This document shows, in pieces, positions 46,438 to 58,558 of a stretch of 64,000 nt of DNA. The notes beneath the pieces are model-generated. The model saw only the letters and a list, made by a program, of their open reading frames with translations. It was not told where the DNA came from and did not search any database. Location: assembly GCF_034190915.1 (NCBI RefSeq), contig NW_026947507.1:18052501-18116500 (forward strand). The letters are read 5' to 3'. A program made the translations under genes and the position numbers. Numbering within the stretch: position 1 is the stretch's first letter; every line of letters begins with the position of its first letter. Source of the stretch: Cavia porcellus. Its lineage: Eukaryota; Chordata; Mammalia; Rodentia; Caviidae.

Positions 46438-49400
46438 GCATATTGACAATTTGTAAAGAAATTGATAACTGTCAAAAGAAATACAATGTTGTTAAAAATA
46501 ATAGCTAATATAGGCAGCCTTATAAACATATATACATAGTTATATATGCTATACATTTAGTTTTTTATATATAAACTCATGTATAGTTAGTTATATAAAA
46601 TTATGTATAGCTTTTCAGTACAATGAACATTCAGTGTTTTATTCTGATTAAGAGAGGATGAAAAGTATTCTGTATTTATTTATTTAAGAATGCAAACTGT
46701 GTTTCAAGGGAAGTGAAAGATGATTGAGCATGACTGGACATGGGGTCTGTCTGCGAGCCATCCACGAAAAGAAGTTGTTTATGAGTGAGGTGTAGTGCAT
46801 ATCTGTATTGACAGAGACTGTGAAGAACACTTCTTGGCACAGCAGTATTCTATTCTGTATAATATGCAATGTTAAATGAAGTAAATTGGATGCTCTTAGT
46901 GGAAAAATCAGATTCTTTTATAGGACAAATCAAAAGTAAATAAGATAGACAATAATAAATAGGAAGATAAATCTTTCACAGGTAGAAAGGAGGCCAATAG
47001 ATTTTAGGGGCGGGAGAGTATGCCCCAAAGAATAGATCATGTCATCTATATATACAGGTTACCCCAGAATGAATGTATTCATTATTTAAAACAAACATGT
47101 ACCAATAAAACAGTCTCAAAAGATATGTTTATAGAAAAAAGTAAAAATTGTACATGAGCTTAAATGTTTATATTTCCTTAGTTTTTAAAAGTTATTTTGT
47201 TCTCCAAAACCTATTCCTAATACATTCTTCCTAAAGAGGAATGTGGTTTAGGGTTTTAAAATATCACCTCAAAAGATATTATTAATAAAAAATTCTACAC
47301 AGGCCAAGTCTGGAAAAATGAAGAAAGAAATACCTTAGAAGACCATTTTGCTGTACAATATTTGCCCTTAAATAAATGCATAGACCTAGCACTGAAAATG
47401 AATTACATACGTCAAAGGAACAGTAATTAAAGTGCTTCCTCTAAGCTGTTTTGATAGAACATTTTCAGGATGAATGATTGAGATTGGAAAAGGAACTTGG
47501 CATTTAAGATCCCTACCTTTAGGATATTAGTCTCCCTAATTTTTCCATCCAACACGATTTTTTTAACATGTATATAAAAGTTTGAAGGAAGTTTGCTATT
47601 TAGCCATTGATAAGTTTAGAACCACATAGAAATTTTAAATTGTTGCTGAAGATTGCTTAATGATTTGAGTCACCGAATAAAACTCTGAGAACACATATGA
47701 GTCCTAAAGTAAGGTGGACTGACAAGTTGGTATGGTAGAAATGGTCAACTAGTTAATGTAGCACTCAATATTATAAATTTGTCTATATTACAACATCAGA
47801 ATTATAAAATTGACTAAAATAGCTATTTATTGGTATACTGTATAAAATATATATTTTATATACCTAAATGTAATTGTGTGCACATTTGCATTTGTGACAC
47901 AATATACAGTTCTTTTTCTTAGAAACAAGTATCTCGCAAATTACGTTTCTGTTAATATATAATGAAAAGAGAATGAGCTTTTACTAGCAATTAACAACGT
48001 CTTGGAACTTTCTGTAAAATCAAATTTAATTTTCACAAGTGAAAAAAGATCGTCTTTATTTTTTCTCAAAACACATTTACACAGTGCACATACAACCTAT
48101 TGCACTAAAACCTACATTTTTTGAGTTGTTCTCTCTTTTTTATGCTTACTCTTAATTACCAGTGTACAGAGAGGGAAAGGAGACCTATTTCAAATTGTTA
48201 AATGGTGGCCTACAGTTTCAGCCTGTAAACACTCTAGCTGAATCATCTTTTAAAATTGACATGCTGTATCAGCTTTTGAATTTTTTCTTTTGTTTTGTAT
48301 GTGGCTCAATTTAAGTAAATATTGTTGATCTATGTATGTCTTTTTTCTGCTTGTGTATATAAAATTCGTAAAACAAACTTAAAAGTTAGCTCATGAGAGT
48401 ATAATTTCATATTGGTGAGGTTCATAAATTAATTATGTTTTCTTTTATTCTTATATCCATTTATTAACTTACTCATTCTACAAATATTTAAGAATCTTCT
48501 ATGTGTTGTTAACTTGCTTAGGTTAAAAATTATAAAAAGGGGGACTGTAAAAGAAAGATGAAATAGAAACTCTGTCTTGAAGTTAAATAGTAAGTGAGAA
48601 ATAGAATAAAACTAGTAGACGGTGTTACTGAAGCTAAGAAAAGAGAATCCAAGTAAATCAATAGAAAGGAAAAGGAAATGAATGACAGAAAGTCTTGGAG
48701 GAGTTTAAATAAATCTGAATATTAGCATATGGTTTTTAGGTGTATCTAAAGAGGAAAATAAGTGGGAACAATGATTTCCTTGTAAAAGTCGGCTAATATA
48801 GGAAGAGAGACCAAAAAGTGCTCAGCATTTCAACATTGTTCTTGAGTAAGTTAAATTAATAACAGGAATTAAATCTCCTGATAATTAAAAAAAATCTCTT
48901 AGGTGTGTTCATTCCTGATGCTCTGAGACATTAATTTTTATATCAAGTGAATATAAAATCAAATAAATATGACAGACTTTAACAAATCTTGGTTTCTATA
49001 TACAAAACTCTTCAAAAGGTTCTCATGCTTCTGTTTTATCATAACTGATCGAACTTCTCAAATGTAGACTAGATTAAGATCTAGGTAATAAAATCTCTAC
49101 TTACTGTGTACAGTTCATGTTGATGACCTTAAAATTGTCAATCTGACACAAATCAATAGAGTAGGAACACATTATATCACCAATCATTACTTCAACATAG
49201 GACTTATTTCATTATGAAATGAGAGGAAGGGTCACATGGTTGCACAACTATTTATTCACATTGTTAGATGATAACTATTTAAGGATCAAATCACTGATCC
49301 GCTATTTGTCAAGACAATCATTAAAGTCATCTATTTCTAGAACTCATGCCGTGTTTGTTACTGAAATGAAATTACCTTAAATCTAGAAGAGATTTTATTC

Positions 49401-50815
49401 AGGAAAAACGTATATTGATATGTAGAAAGAAAAGATCCATGCAATGAAATAATACTTAGGGTTCATTATATAAGGCAGTATTGGTGTTTCTTTCATTGAA
49501 TCAAGATAGTAAATTGCTTTTCATTAATCAAGAATTTATTTCTGCAGTATATGATAAAGAATCTAAAGTTCCCCCAAAAAGCACACATACACTTGTTTGA
49601 GAATATTTCCTCTAATTATGTGGTAATTTTATTTTAGTGGTAATTATTATGATAGTACAACTAAAACAAAAATGTATTCGCAATGAAAAGTCATATTAAT
49701 TTTTTAATAAACAATGACTTAAGATTTATGACATTTCAAAATTTATCAGCTATAATTGATTAAATGAAATATATTGATATCAATTTTAATGTCTTTATTA
49801 AATTTTTTACATTATGCATATTTCTTTTCTTATGTAAGACAATATATTTTTCTTTTTTATATAAGGCAATATATTTTTCTTTGATTTATCAGAAAACAAT
49901 ATTGCATCACAGGTTGACTCATTAATTTTTAGGAAACATTTTCTAGTTTTACAGTGATTCTTAAGTGACTAAAAGGAAGAATGTATTTTATTTTTCTTAA
50001 ACATTTAAATATGAGCATGTATATCTAAAATTTTCCCAGTAACCCAAAATATTTCAATAATAGTTAATGATTTTATCATTATATCTATAATTATATATAT
50101 ATAATTATTTATATAATTATAATATATATCTATAATTATTATATATAATTATTTTAACTTGTCTGATTATTTCACATCTATTTTCCAGTTACCCTGATAA
50201 TTTGGGTAGAAGGTAACCATTGTTAAATTTTAAAAAGAAGACAAAGTTAAATTTACTGATTTAAAAGGGCAATAATTTAGTTCAAATGCTTAAAATGAAA
50301 TGCACTTGAAAATCATTATGTTTAAGGATATATTTTGTTTAATACAATGCTTGAAGTGCTTTCTCTTAGCAACCAGTTGTTTGCTAACATAAAGTAGTCT
50401 TATCTTTAGTGTATGCCTTATTCAATTTATAAAATAAATACCTTTGTATCTTTTTACAAATATATATTTGTATCTTTTTACAAATTGTGTGACATAAAAT
50501 AATCGAGTATATCTTAATTATTAATCTAAATTTGTATTTTTGCAAATTTATTTTTGTATACTTAGTAGTTTCATTTGGATACTAAATTATTTAGTAGATA
50601 AAACTTTAAAACTTTTGTAACTTTAGTTGAATTTATAATTTTTCCAGTTTCCTTTGATCTGTGTATACATTCTATACAAAACTAACAGAAATCTTAAAGG
50701 CTGAAAACAATCAGTTGGAAATCTGAAGGGTGAAATTAGGTGTGAAAGCTTGGGCTAACCCTCAGGAAAGGCAAATTAACTTTTCTTTGGAAAGAGCAAG
50801 AAATATTGATCTAAT
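46438..50815. other. Unassigned AT-rich DNA with small internal duplications
   Basis: No gene or family is recognised in over 4 kb. Local structure includes a tandem pair around 49834-49880 (period about 31, unit ending 'caatatatttttctttt'), an AT-rich inverted-repeat cluster at about 50080-50150, and a perfect tandem pair of 'tttgtatctttttacaaat' at 50443-50461 and 50467-50485. Confidence 0.45.
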
Positions 50816-50962
50816 ATTTATTTATTATTAATCACTTATTTATTTATTTTGGCTTTTTGAGACAAGGTCTCACTATGCAATTCAGGCTGGTCTTGACCAA
50901 TGATCCTTCTGCCTCAGCCTCCAAAGTGCTGGGTTCACAGGAATTCACCACCACACCCAGCT
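50816..50962 (-). repeat. B1 SINE (minus strand)
   Basis: The reverse complement of a 7SL-derived B1/Alu-type monomer: 'gagacaaggtctcactatgc', 'caggctggtcttgacc', 'ctgcctcagcctccaaagtg' and 'ccaccacacccagct'. The T/A-rich stretch on the left (50816-50849) is its tail. At about 115 bp the body is close to full B1 length. The open frame 50857-51039 partly lies in it. Confidence 0.8.
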
Positions 50963-52220
50963 ACAATCTAACATTTAATGTTGTGAGAATTGTTCTTTTA
51001 GCACATATATTTGGGTTCTCCTTTCATGATCCATTTTGATTTTATATTTCATAAAAGAACATAATTGTTTTGTAGGATAAGTGATATTTTTTCTTAGTGA
51101 GGTAAATTTATAAATTAATTTTGGAATCAATAGTTACATTTCAGGTATAAAATTTCCTTTTGAAGTATTTCTTCACATTTATTTCTATCATTTGATAGTG
51201 TGAGATACAAGTCTACTCTAAACCCTAATATACACAGTAGTTATATGATAATCGTGTTAACTTCATTCTTTGGACTTCTATGTCAGAGTCAATTTTGCTA
51301 AATTTGAGATGATTCCCAAATGACTTACTTATCAAACATCGATTATGATCCTTAGATTTGCAGATCTAAAATGGCAAACATTAGTGAAAATATTATCTTC
51401 TTTCAACTCTTTTATTTAATGAATGCAGAACTTCCAAAACTTAGTTCTGAAAGAAAAATTCCAATAGGAAGGAATCATGGCCAGAAAATTGTTCTTTCCA
51501 AGGTTAGCTTTTCTAAATTTCATATGAATTAGCTCCACTGGATTCAACGGTCTGTTTGATGCTCCATGTAAAATAATTTTATGTTAGAACATGTTAAAAT
51601 ACTTGGAAAAATCAACATAAATTACTGAACATTTAAAAAGGAAAAACGAATAAATGAATGTATATTGCATAAAATCATGAAAACAGTAGTGGTGAGTGAG
51701 TGATAAGAAGATATTTCTCATCTGTTTTAACATTTGCTTTCTGACTTGAACACACTGATTCCAAGTAGTCTATCTTGTTCATACTTAGGTCATTTATTTT
51801 CTCAGACTCTTCAAAGCATATTCCTTTAGACTGCTTTCTAACATTGTAATCTTCACTGTACATGAGTAAGAAAATGTACTGTAAGAATGCAATTACCCTA
51901 GAATAAATCCTCTGCTAACAACATTTCCTTTCCAATACCTTATTAGTTTAATAGGATTTTGTTTTCTTGTATATTTTTCTACAATTACTTGCCAAGTATT
52001 TTTCCATTAAATGGAATGTCATCTGTGTCTTATTGAACCCCAAATCCCTTTATTTTAATCTAAAATTGGTCTTCAGTCACTACATAACCAAAGGAAAAGA
52101 TAAAATGCCTTCAACTCCTCTCTAGCTTTCTATATGAAATGTTATTGATAGATGTAGATGCACACGTGTTTAGTTCTACTAATAGTTCTACTTGGTGAAA
52201 AGACTTATTTGTGATTTTTC
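50963..52220. other. Unassigned AT-rich DNA
   Basis: I see no supported feature. The minus-strand frame 51675-51863 has no motif. Confidence 0.5.
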
Positions 52221-52223
52221 CGC

Positions 52224-52265
<42 letters not shown>
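52221..52265. repeat. (CG)3(TG)n alternating tract
   Basis: A strictly alternating pyrimidine-purine tract of 45 bp starts with CGCGCG and continues as TG repeats. The composition is favourable for left-handed DNA. Confidence 0.95.
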
Positions 52266-52267
<2 letters not shown>

Positions 52268-53141
52268 TCATAATTCTTGGTTACTAGTGCTAGTACATTT
52301 TTAGCAAAATGTGTTTTTATTTAACAAGAATACTCCAAAAGTAATAACGACAGAATGACTTAGGAGGTTTGGCGTAATATTTACACTGTCTGCTTATTTT
52401 CAAAAGAAAATTTCATTACGTACAGCACTTGATAAACGTGCATGCCAGAAAGATATTGATTTTTATTTCCTAACTATGCCTAGCATAATCATTGAACGTT
52501 CAAGAATATTTCTCTTTATTCTTTGAAGTATGTGCATATTGATTTGCATATGTATGTGATTATACATCTTCATACCTAATTTATCATCTTTTTTAGATGT
52601 TGCTGACTAATATTTCTTATTGTACGATAGGAAATATGCTATCATGAAGGAGGCAAAATGTGTAATTTATTATGACTCATGTTGAAATCATTCTCTGCTA
52701 GAAGTCTTCATGTGTAAAAACCTTGTAACTTAAGGTTCATATTTTCAAGACTTCCATTAGAAATGTTACATTATAAAAATTCAGCTATAAAAAACTGTTT
52801 TAGCAATTGATTAAAAGAAATATATTAAAAATAGGAAAATTTAATGAGTGAATAATTTCATTTTATATTGTATGGTTTTTACAATAACGTGGATTTCCAT
52901 ATGAAAATTTTACTTATGTCCTTAATAATTTCTAATACTATAATTTACTATCTTAGAGATCTTTGGTATGTTCTAAAAGGTGATCATTATACAAGCTTTT
53001 AAGCTTGATTACTACTGAACTTTTTACAGTCAGCATAATAATAAAGTATTCAATATCTTATTAATAAGTATAGAAAATATGTTGCAATGTTTAGTGAATC
53101 AAGAAAGCTGAGATCCATTTAATATCAAATTAGCAGAAGAA
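52266..53141. other. Unassigned AT-rich DNA
   Basis: Nothing is recognised. Confidence 0.5.
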
Positions 53142-53236
53142 GAGACTGGGAATGTAGCTCATCAGCACAGCACCTGCCTAGCAAGCGTGAAGTCATGAGT
53201 TCAATTCCTAGTAGCAAACAAACAAACAAACAAAAA
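53142..53236 (+). repeat. ID SINE with (CAAA)n tail
   Basis: 'gagactgggaatgtagctca', 'gcacctgcctagcaagcgtg' and box B 'gagttcaattcctag' identify an ID element. The tail is CAAA repeats. It is moderately diverged, with a near-complete body. Confidence 0.85.
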
Positions 53237-54660
53237 CTGAAAACAAAAAGCCATAGAAGAAAATGTCAGATTTTTCTTTCTTTTGCAAACAAAAGAAATT
53301 AAATCAGGAATGTCAAGAGAAAAGATATGACTTGCTAAGAAAATCGGGAGAAAAAATAATTTTCTTAATATAATGTCAAAGTTAAGGAGGATAAAAAATG
53401 TTACCAATGATTGTTTAAATTTAAATTATATTTAAGTAGATTCATGCCCTTAATAAAATAATTGTCCACAGGTTCATAAAGAAGTATACATGTAACACAT
53501 ATGTAATATATGTGTTCATAAAGGAGTATATATGTAACACTTATTAAGCCAGGATTTTGATGATTATAAGAAATTTTCCCGTCCTCTGGATTAGTAGCTA
53601 ATTTCAATACTTAAGTGATACTCCCTACTCGAAGGAATTTAACATGAGAATCTCACACTCGTTGTGCTACTGTTTTATCTTTTATTATGTTCTATATATT
53701 TGGGATGGCCCAATAAAAGGCAGTATTCTAGTCTATAACTCTAAACATAGGTATCCCTGAAATATGGACTCTTCATTTTCCATCCCTCCATCTTTCTCAA
53801 AAATTTAGTGGTACTAATGAAACATTTTATCACACTTTCCATTTAAAAAGTTAGAACCAGTGGTCTTTGTATGATTTTCAAAGTATAATAGTCTATTCAT
53901 TGACCATTATTCTAACAGTGAAAACTACTGTGCTTAAAAGCTGGAATATATTCTCAAATCTGAGTGAATATATTCTACATGTATTATTGTTTCCAAAAAT
54001 ATACTCTACAAATTTCTAATTCAGAATAAAAATTACTTCTTGTAGTATACTGCAATTAAAAAAAAATGAAATAAAGTAAAACAGAATTTTAAAATAAGAT
54101 AATAGTACAGTAACAATAGTTAATGTATTGCATATAGTTATCTTCACAGTAATTACAAAGGCAGAATAATTACAAATATAGGCATGAGTATTATCCAACA
54201 AATGACAATTTGATTATACATCAAAATATATGAGCAAATCAAAACATGCAAAAATTATGTCAAAAAAAGAAAACCCAATTTACATGTCAATATTAAGGTG
54301 ACTTTAAAGCTAAACAATGAGGTGAAATCATGCCAGCACAAATAGAGACTTTTATTAGTAAACAAATAAATTTGCATGCAGAATTTCTATGTAATAACAT
54401 GAAACATAATAACTATTATATAGAAGTCAGTGGAACAAATGGGAGTCAATTTGTAAGATTTATCACTATGGTAATCACTTTCTGGTTGGAAAGCTATTAA
54501 TTTAAATTTTCACTGCAAAGCCTACACCTAAAGAAACATGAAATTTCCATATAAGATAATGCTAAACATACAAAGGAATACTGAACATTTTGCTTTTGAA
54601 AAGACTTTGAAATATAAAATCAACGAATATCATAGTGTAGTATTCCTGCCTATGTTCAAT
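53237..54660. other. Unassigned AT-rich DNA with a 42-bp tandem pair
   Basis: 'ttcataaagaagtataca' (from 53473) recurs as 'ttcataaaggagtatata' (from 53515), each followed by 'tgtaacac', giving a period of 42 bp. No other structure is recognised. Confidence 0.5.
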
Positions 54661-54661
54661 G

Positions 54662-54663
<2 letters not shown>

Positions 54664-54718
<55 letters not shown>
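54664..54718. repeat. (TC)n microsatellite
   Basis: This is a TC run of about 55 bp with one TTT interruption. It underlies the serine/leucine-repeat frame at 54538-54870, which is not a gene. Confidence 0.95.
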
Positions 54719-54722
<4 letters not shown>

Positions 54723-54734
54723 CTTGCTTTTTTC

Positions 54735-54812
54735 TTTTGCTATGGGAATTGAACTCAGGATCTCACACTTTCTGTACAGGTGCTGTGCTGCTGAACTATA
54801 TCCCTGCTGTTC
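54735..54812 (-). repeat. Diverged ID SINE (minus strand)
   Basis: 'gggaattgaactcaggatct' is the reverse complement of an ID box B region, and 'gctgctgaactatatccctg' of the box A region. The copy is therefore on the minus strand, with the TC microsatellite at its tail side. Confidence 0.6.
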
Positions 54813-55455
54813 ATGTACTTTATTAAATCAATCTTCCAAAATGAAAAAGAAAATTGGCACCCTATACTAAAACAGAAAATAACAAAAAAAATGTTTTTGG
54901 AAATTGAAATATTAGTATTGAGGGTGAGTGATGTTACTGAAATGGGATGGTACAATACTTAACCATATACTGGTATCTTAAATGAGTCACTAAGGGACAG
55001 AGAGTTCAAGCAATAATTATCTGATTAATGATTGAACTTTCTCCAAGAATGACACTTTAGAATTCATGCTTCCAACACCAGAGAAGAACTGAGAAATTAA
55101 AATCCTACAGGAACAACATGACAGAGCAGTGAACTCAGGATTTTATGCCACCTTTAGTCTTCAATAATTTATGAACTTCTAAACTGTCCCCAGCAAAGGT
55201 CAGACAGCTGAAAGAGTGACTTTTGTGAGCAGACAGAGAAACAAAGCATTCTCATGAAGATAGAACAAAGCCAGAGTTCAGGGCCAGCCAAAAGGAGAAA
55301 TACTGTAAACATCCAAGTTATTTGCTTAAGATCTAAGAGCTTTATGTTGTCATGAGGAGGATCTAAAATAGACAGCACTTACACATTTGAAAATCAATCA
55401 GATTAATTCTATTCATAATCAAATAAGGGGTCATTCGTTTCCTTAAACTGCCCAT
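54813..55455. other. Unassigned DNA
   Basis: There is no supported gene. The 55080-55330 part is less AT-rich, non-repetitive, and motif-free. Confidence 0.4.
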
Positions 55456-55875
55456 CATATGTGTCAGGTCTCTGAATTAGATCCTTTAAACCTAGGAAAG
55501 AAAAACTCCCCCCCCAAAAAAAAAAATTGTTGTCCACACCTAGAGGGGCCATGGCATTCAACAGGAAGCCAGCAGCTGTCCCCACACAGACAACCTGCAA
55601 AGAGCTCCTTCCAGAAGGAACTGCATAGACATGCTGTGCCTTCCAGCACCCCGTGTACCCAACCCTGTCTATCACCTACCTTAGACCTCCTATTCAGCAA
55701 CACAAAATTCTGCAAACCCCTCAGCAGTGCCTCCCTCCCCTACCTGAACTCCCCTGTAGAAGCATGCCCTCAGCCCTTGCTCAGGACCAATGGTCTCTTC
55801 ACTTCGTTCTTGGCCTGACCGACTCAGTTGGCAATTAAGTCCTCACCCACTGCTTCAACATGCTTGCCTCAGTGG
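55456..55875. other. GC-rich block, LTR-like, family unknown
   Basis: This roughly 420-bp block is C-rich and stands out from AT-rich surroundings. It begins near 'tgtcaggtctctgaatt', a start reminiscent of some class I retroviral LTRs. It contains a C8A11 run (55509-55527) and CT-rich segments ('gcctccctcccctacc'). Overlapping open frames of 60-119 residues exist on both strands because of low AT content, but none has a domain. No matching second LTR or clear target duplication is seen. Confidence 0.3.
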
Positions 55876-56829
55876 TCTACACTGCACCTTGGTTTCATTT
55901 AACAATATGAATGTCTAGAAAACAATTCTATCCAAAGTTACTTTTCTAGTTTTATACTTAATATCCACGATTAAAACAAGCTTACTAGACATACTTGGAG
56001 ATAATATAATGGAAAAGTCAAAGGAAAAAAATAGTTTTTCCATATTTAGAATCTAGTATTAGTATTTAGCCAATATTTGGGGCAATATATAGTAATTATA
56101 TGCATGGGTGCTAAAACTCATTCATAATGGAAGTTTTATACAAAGAAGAAATCAGAAACTGCACAACATGTCAGATGCTTTTAACAGAAACACATTCAAG
56201 GTAACGATTCTAAATTGAAATATGTAACTTACTTGTAAGCAAAAAAAAAAGTTTTCAGTAAGATTTGACTTATACTGTATACTGTATACAACAAAGACAT
56301 ATATACTAAAGAATATGCATATGAGCAAAGAGAAATGACATTACAGTACACTGAAAGATCAATTCCCAGAAGAAATCAAGTGAGGGGATAAATTAAAGTA
56401 GTACCAAATATAATCTTATAAAAATAAACTATTTTTAAGACTACATATAATCCTATTCATTAAAAGTTAATGGCCCAAATTGTCTAGCCATAACATTAAA
56501 AGCCGAACAAAATCTTGCTCACATGAAAATTGTACAAAGCCTAAGGAATAAGAAAGAATGAACAGTGACTTATTAAGTAATGCTTAATTTTAAAATGAAT
56601 TCTTGTGTATCTTTAGGCATACCAGAAAATTTAAGTACTAGTAAATATATCACATGAAATAGAGATTTCATTATAAAACTTGAAATTTATTTACTAGAAA
56701 TACAGGAAGTTATAAAATCATATAAAACAATCAAGAGCATGCATGAACTGACATAAGGAGAAAAACTGGTCTTAAGCAGCCTAAGGATTCTTTGAGGATT
56801 CTCCTGTATCTGTTCACGGAATCAGTGAC
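55876..56829. other. Unassigned AT-rich DNA
   Basis: No supported feature. Confidence 0.5.
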
Positions 56830-57000
56830 TTTTTTTTTTTTTTTTTTTCCAAGCAGGTGAAGACTTTACTAAGCCAGGAAGCTGCGTCCAAAATGGTTGC
56901 CTTCTACACAGAATATCACATGCTGTTTGTGTCTTTCTAGGCCATGTTCATCCAGTCAATGGTCTTTCGATTAAAGTGTTATTCTGAAAAGCTTATAAAA
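56830..57000 (-). pseudogene. Possible processed retrocopy with poly(A) tail
   Basis: A run of 19 T (56830-56848) reads as a poly(A) tail on the minus strand. An AGTAAA hexamer, an alternative polyadenylation signal, lies about 18 bases before it. The adjacent 150 bp is more complex than the background. No source gene is recognised and no target duplication was found. The same T-run could instead be a pyrimidine tract before an AG on the plus strand. Confidence 0.25.
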
Positions 57001-57554
57001 AGACATTAAGAATTGGAATGCAAGTAAAGCTCTACTGCTTACCTGGTAAGTGTGATGGTTTAATGGTTCAGAGTTGGTGACAGGGTACCACCATTGTCAT
57101 TGCCGTTGTCTACCAAGAAATTTCAAGAATCCAAGAATTTTAAACTTGTATAGTCTGGTAGGAATTAACAATTTGTTAAGGAAGAAAGAGAAAATATGGT
57201 GTATCACAGTTAATATATTAAATCTGTACATTTAAATAAATCTAGGGATGATGTATGGCCCTCTGCTTTTGCCCTAAGAGATGAAAATATCAAGGACAAT
57301 TCTATACGAAATATAATCTCTATTATGATAAAGCAAAAATCAACCAAATTATGTGGAGAGGTATTAAATTATCCACACTTCAACATACTTATGTATTTGA
57401 TAAATAAAATAGACATAAATATTAATAATAAAAATATGAACAGAATTTTCTGAAGGATGAATTTTATGGTTCCCCAAATATTTATGGAATAAGCAAAGGG
57501 AACATTTAAAAAATACCAGTGATGATGGATCCAAATATACATCATTTATAGTAA

Positions 57555-57559
<5 letters not shown>
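57001..57559. other. Unassigned AT-rich DNA
   Basis: No supported feature. Confidence 0.5.

Positions 57560-57594
<35 letters not shown>
57560..57594. repeat. (TA)n microsatellite
   Basis: This is an uninterrupted TA run of about 35 bp. Confidence 0.95.
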
Positions 57595-57600
<6 letters not shown>

Positions 57601-57941
57601 GACAAATTTAAAAACTCAAAAATTCCCATGAAATATTGTCACTAACTAATCCCTAACAAATTTTAAAGCTATAGATAATTGTCACAAGTGAAAATCACAA
57701 TCAACTGTATCTATCTAAAAGTAAACTACCCATTTCACTAGAAATATGTATCATTTGAGTTATTAATAAATCATGTCTCAAATGAAGCACTAAATTAATG
57801 TCCTATTTTCATAAAATAATAAGCACAATATAAATTAAATGTAAAAATTTAGAGGAATTAACACATTTTTGTGTATATGGCTGTATATGTTTGTAATAAA
57901 ATTTTTCTTTTGAAGATAACTTGTAAAATTAAATGAACTGG
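57595..57941. other. Unassigned AT-rich DNA
   Basis: Nothing is recognised between the TA run and the B1 element. Confidence 0.5.
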
Positions 57942-58086
57942 TCCAGGTGTGGTGTTGCATGATTGCAATCCCAGCACTCCAGGGACTGAGGCAGGAGGAT
58001 CGCTGTGAATCTGAGGCCAGTTTTGGCTACACAGAGTTCAAGTCCAACATGAACTATCAGCAAGTCTCTTTCTCAAAAATAAATAA
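57942..58086 (+). repeat. B1 SINE (plus strand)
   Basis: 'tccaggtgtggtgttgcatg', 'caatcccagcactccaggga', 'ctgaggcaggaggatcgctg', 'ctacacagagttcaag' and 'caagtctctttctcaaaaa' are in B1 order. The internal duplication typical of rodent B1 appears as 'ggccagttttggctacacag'. The tail is AAATA units. The 7SL box A and box B regions are readable. Confidence 0.85.
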
Positions 58087-58456
58087 ATTCATACACATAT
58101 AAATACATATGAAATTCACCAGGCTCCCATGTATAAAGTTATAAAAATTATGACAGGAGATATAAGTGGTAAGTGGTAGAGTACATCCCAATGGCACAAT
58201 ACATTAGTAAATAAACAAATGTTATTAAAATTATAGCATGTAAACCCTAATATGACATAAGGAAATACCCAGATTCATGCAAGTATTCCATATATTTTTG
58301 AAAATTAAAACGTTATCATCCATTTTTCTGGGAACAATGAGCTTACAAATAATATTAGATATGAATACTCCTTTAGATTTGAGTACTGTATACCCCAAAT
58401 TATATGTTGTCTGTAATGAATCTCTATATGGATGGATACTAAATATATCAAACTAC
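58087..58456. other. Unassigned AT-rich DNA
   Basis: No supported feature. The 79-residue frame at 58277-58516 runs into the ID element and has no motif. Confidence 0.5.
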
Positions 58457-58558
58457 GGCCAGGGATTTAGCTCAGTGGCTCACAAAAGTGTTTGCCTGGT
58501 AAACATGAGGTTGTGAGTTCAATCCCCAGAACAAAACAAAACAAAACAAAACAAAAAC
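58457..58558 (+). repeat. ID SINE with (AAAAC)n tail
   Basis: Box A 'gggatttagctcagtgg' and box B 'gagttcaatccccag' are well kept. The central stem differs from the 5118 copy, with a short insertion ('ctcacaaaag'). The tail is five AAAAC units. Confidence 0.85.

Noticed and set aside
49130..49260. Possible 5' end of another rodent LTR ('attgtcaatctgacacaaat')
   Set aside because: Only the first 40 bases resemble the pattern. The sequence after it does not follow the expected order.
55459..55818. 119-residue plus-strand frame and overlapping minus-strand frames
   Set aside because: Several long frames on both strands of one GC-rich block indicate composition rather than coding. No domain is visible.
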